Assembly: GCF_041146395.1 (NCBI RefSeq)
Contig: NC_091008.1
Location: forward strand, 5,345,501 to 5,409,500
DNA length: 64,000 bases
Direction: 5' to 3'
DNA from: Eulemur rufifrons
Taxonomy: Eukaryota; Chordata; Mammalia; Primates; Lemuridae
The notes under the pieces were generated by a model. That model made no database searches. It saw only the letters and a program-made list of their open reading frames with translations, and was not told the DNA's origin. The position numbers were made by a program, and so were the translations under genes. Positions 62,765 to 64,000 of this stretch are shown piece after piece; position 1 is the stretch's first letter, and the number at the start of each line of letters is the position of its first letter.

Positions 62765-63352
62765 GAAATAGGAACACTTATCACTGTTGGTGAGAATGTA
62801 AATTAGTACAACCTCTATGGAGATCAATATGGAGATTTCTCAAAGAACTAAAAGTAGATCCACTATTTCATTCTGCAACCTCACTCTAGGTATCTACCCA
62901 AAGGACAAGAAGTCATCGTATCAAAAAGATACCTCCACTCGTGTGTTTATCACAGCACAATTCACAATCATAAAGACCTGGAATCAACCTAAGCACCCAC
63001 CAATTGATGAGCGGATTAACAAAATGTGGCACATGTGTACTTGGAGTACTAGTCAGTGATAAGAAAGAATGAAATGATGTCTTTTCCAGAAACTTGGATG
63101 GAACTGGAGGTCATAATCCTAAGTGAAGTAACTAAGGAACAGAAAAATAAATGCCACATGTTCTCACAAGTAGAAGCTAAACTATGGCTATACAAGGGCA
63201 CACAGAGGGTATAATGGACATTAGAGACTCACAAGGGAGGAAAGTGGGAGGTTGGGGGATAAAAAATTACCTGTGGGGTACAATGTACACTACTTGAGTA
63301 ATGGGTACACTGAACGCCCAGACTTCACCACTATACAATACACACATGTAAT
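62765..63352 (+). mobile_element. L1 3' end (end of ORF2 and 3' UTR), frame broken
   Basis: 'cactgttggtgagaatgtaa', 'ggtatctacccaaaggacaa', 'acttggatggaactggaggt', 'catgttctcacaagtagaag' and 'ggtacaatgtacactacttg' are consecutive L1 ORF2-end and 3' UTR landmarks. Stops and frame changes interrupt ORF2. The tail continues past the inserted Alu at 63710 to about 63741. Confidence 0.92.
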
Positions 63353-63709
<357 letters not shown>

Positions 63710-63741
63710 ATACTCCCTAAATCTACTAAAAAATTTTTTTA
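63710..63741 (+). mobile_element. L1 3' tail, continuation after the Alu
   Basis: 'atactccctaaatctactaa' followed by an A/T-rich run completes the L1 tail interrupted at 63352. Confidence 0.75.
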
Positions 63742-64000
63742 AAGTGTTCAATTTTAATTTGTAACTGATTTCCACTTACTTCTGCATCTTGCTTTTCCTC
63801 ATTTCATCCTTTTTAAAAGTCCATTTTGAAATACTGCTTCTTAATTGCAAGACTGCTAAACAAATCCCCAATGAAGCAGTATCTATGTCTAAGAATTGAG
63901 TACACAGGCATGCCATAGTCATTTTGAACACAAACTGGGGAGGAAAAAGTGCTAAATGTCATGGTGCATTAAACCACTGCATGGAACTTCACCCACACTG

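Noticed and set aside
62817..63059. Plus-strand 80-codon frame near the L1 end
   Set aside because: It is an out-of-frame or decayed reading of L1 ORF2 sequence, not a separate gene.

Overview
This is mammalian nuclear DNA, almost certainly from a strepsirrhine primate (lemur or loris lineage). The best evidence is the Alu elements. Copies at 27901, 38682, 43226 and 63365 carry the strepsirrhine right-arm variant (a 'gttgctgtgagctaggctga'-type segment), and three of them also carry an extra linker segment containing 'ttatctggccaact'. Three L1 insertions end in the same tail ('ctgaacttttgtaccc' then 'taataagctgaaataaa' or a close variant), which I take to be lineage-specific. Older AluJ-type copies and common mammalian repeats (MIR, L2, L3/CR1, MLT1, MLT2, Tigger, MER5, mariner) make up the rest.

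I found no intact host protein-coding gene, no rRNA or tRNA gene and no CRISPR array. The open frames are short. The longest ones are antisense shadows of an endogenous retrovirus, an LTR or Alus. The window reads as intergenic DNA or the inside of a large intron. It is AT-rich, CpG-poor and packed with transposon relics, separated by 1-4 kb stretches in which I recognise nothing.

Layout. 0.8-4.4 kb: an ancient repeat interrupted by an MLT1 LTR, a mariner transposase relic ending in a strong palindrome, a twin-primed L1 insertion, an MLT1-like LTR and an Alu left monomer. 4.4-17 kb: mostly unique sequence with MLT1-like LTRs and a GC-richer repeat-poor block at 11-12 kb. 17-23 kb: L2, MLT1 and L1 fragments and a long unique stretch. 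23.5-27 kb: MER5, a probable MULE (Ricksha-like) relic carrying an MLT2 LTR, and a Tigger-type element with TA target sites. 27.3-28.7 kb: a three-layer nest (AluJ, then a solo LTR, then a younger Alu). 31-36 kb: L1 5'UTR, a degenerate 42-bp repeat array and a 1.2-kb Tigger. 38.6-40 kb: an antisense L1 3' end split by an Alu, then an L3/CR1 fragment with an open frame. 42.5-50 kb: L2, MIRs, an Alu and a deleted ERVL provirus on the minus strand (44150 to about 46975). 50-62.6 kb: mostly unsequenced-looking unique DNA with L2 and L1M pieces and one AluJ. 62.6-63.75 kb: a candidate CTCF site, then an L1 3' end split by an Alu with perfect target-site duplications.

No genes here work together as a pathway. 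The informative content is the order of transposon insertions and a few small unexplained structures: the palindrome at 2314-2385, the LTR with internal sequence on both sides near 25.1-25.8 kb, the open CR1 frame and the candidate CTCF site. Repeat family names come from recognition by eye. Subfamily assignments should be treated as approximate.
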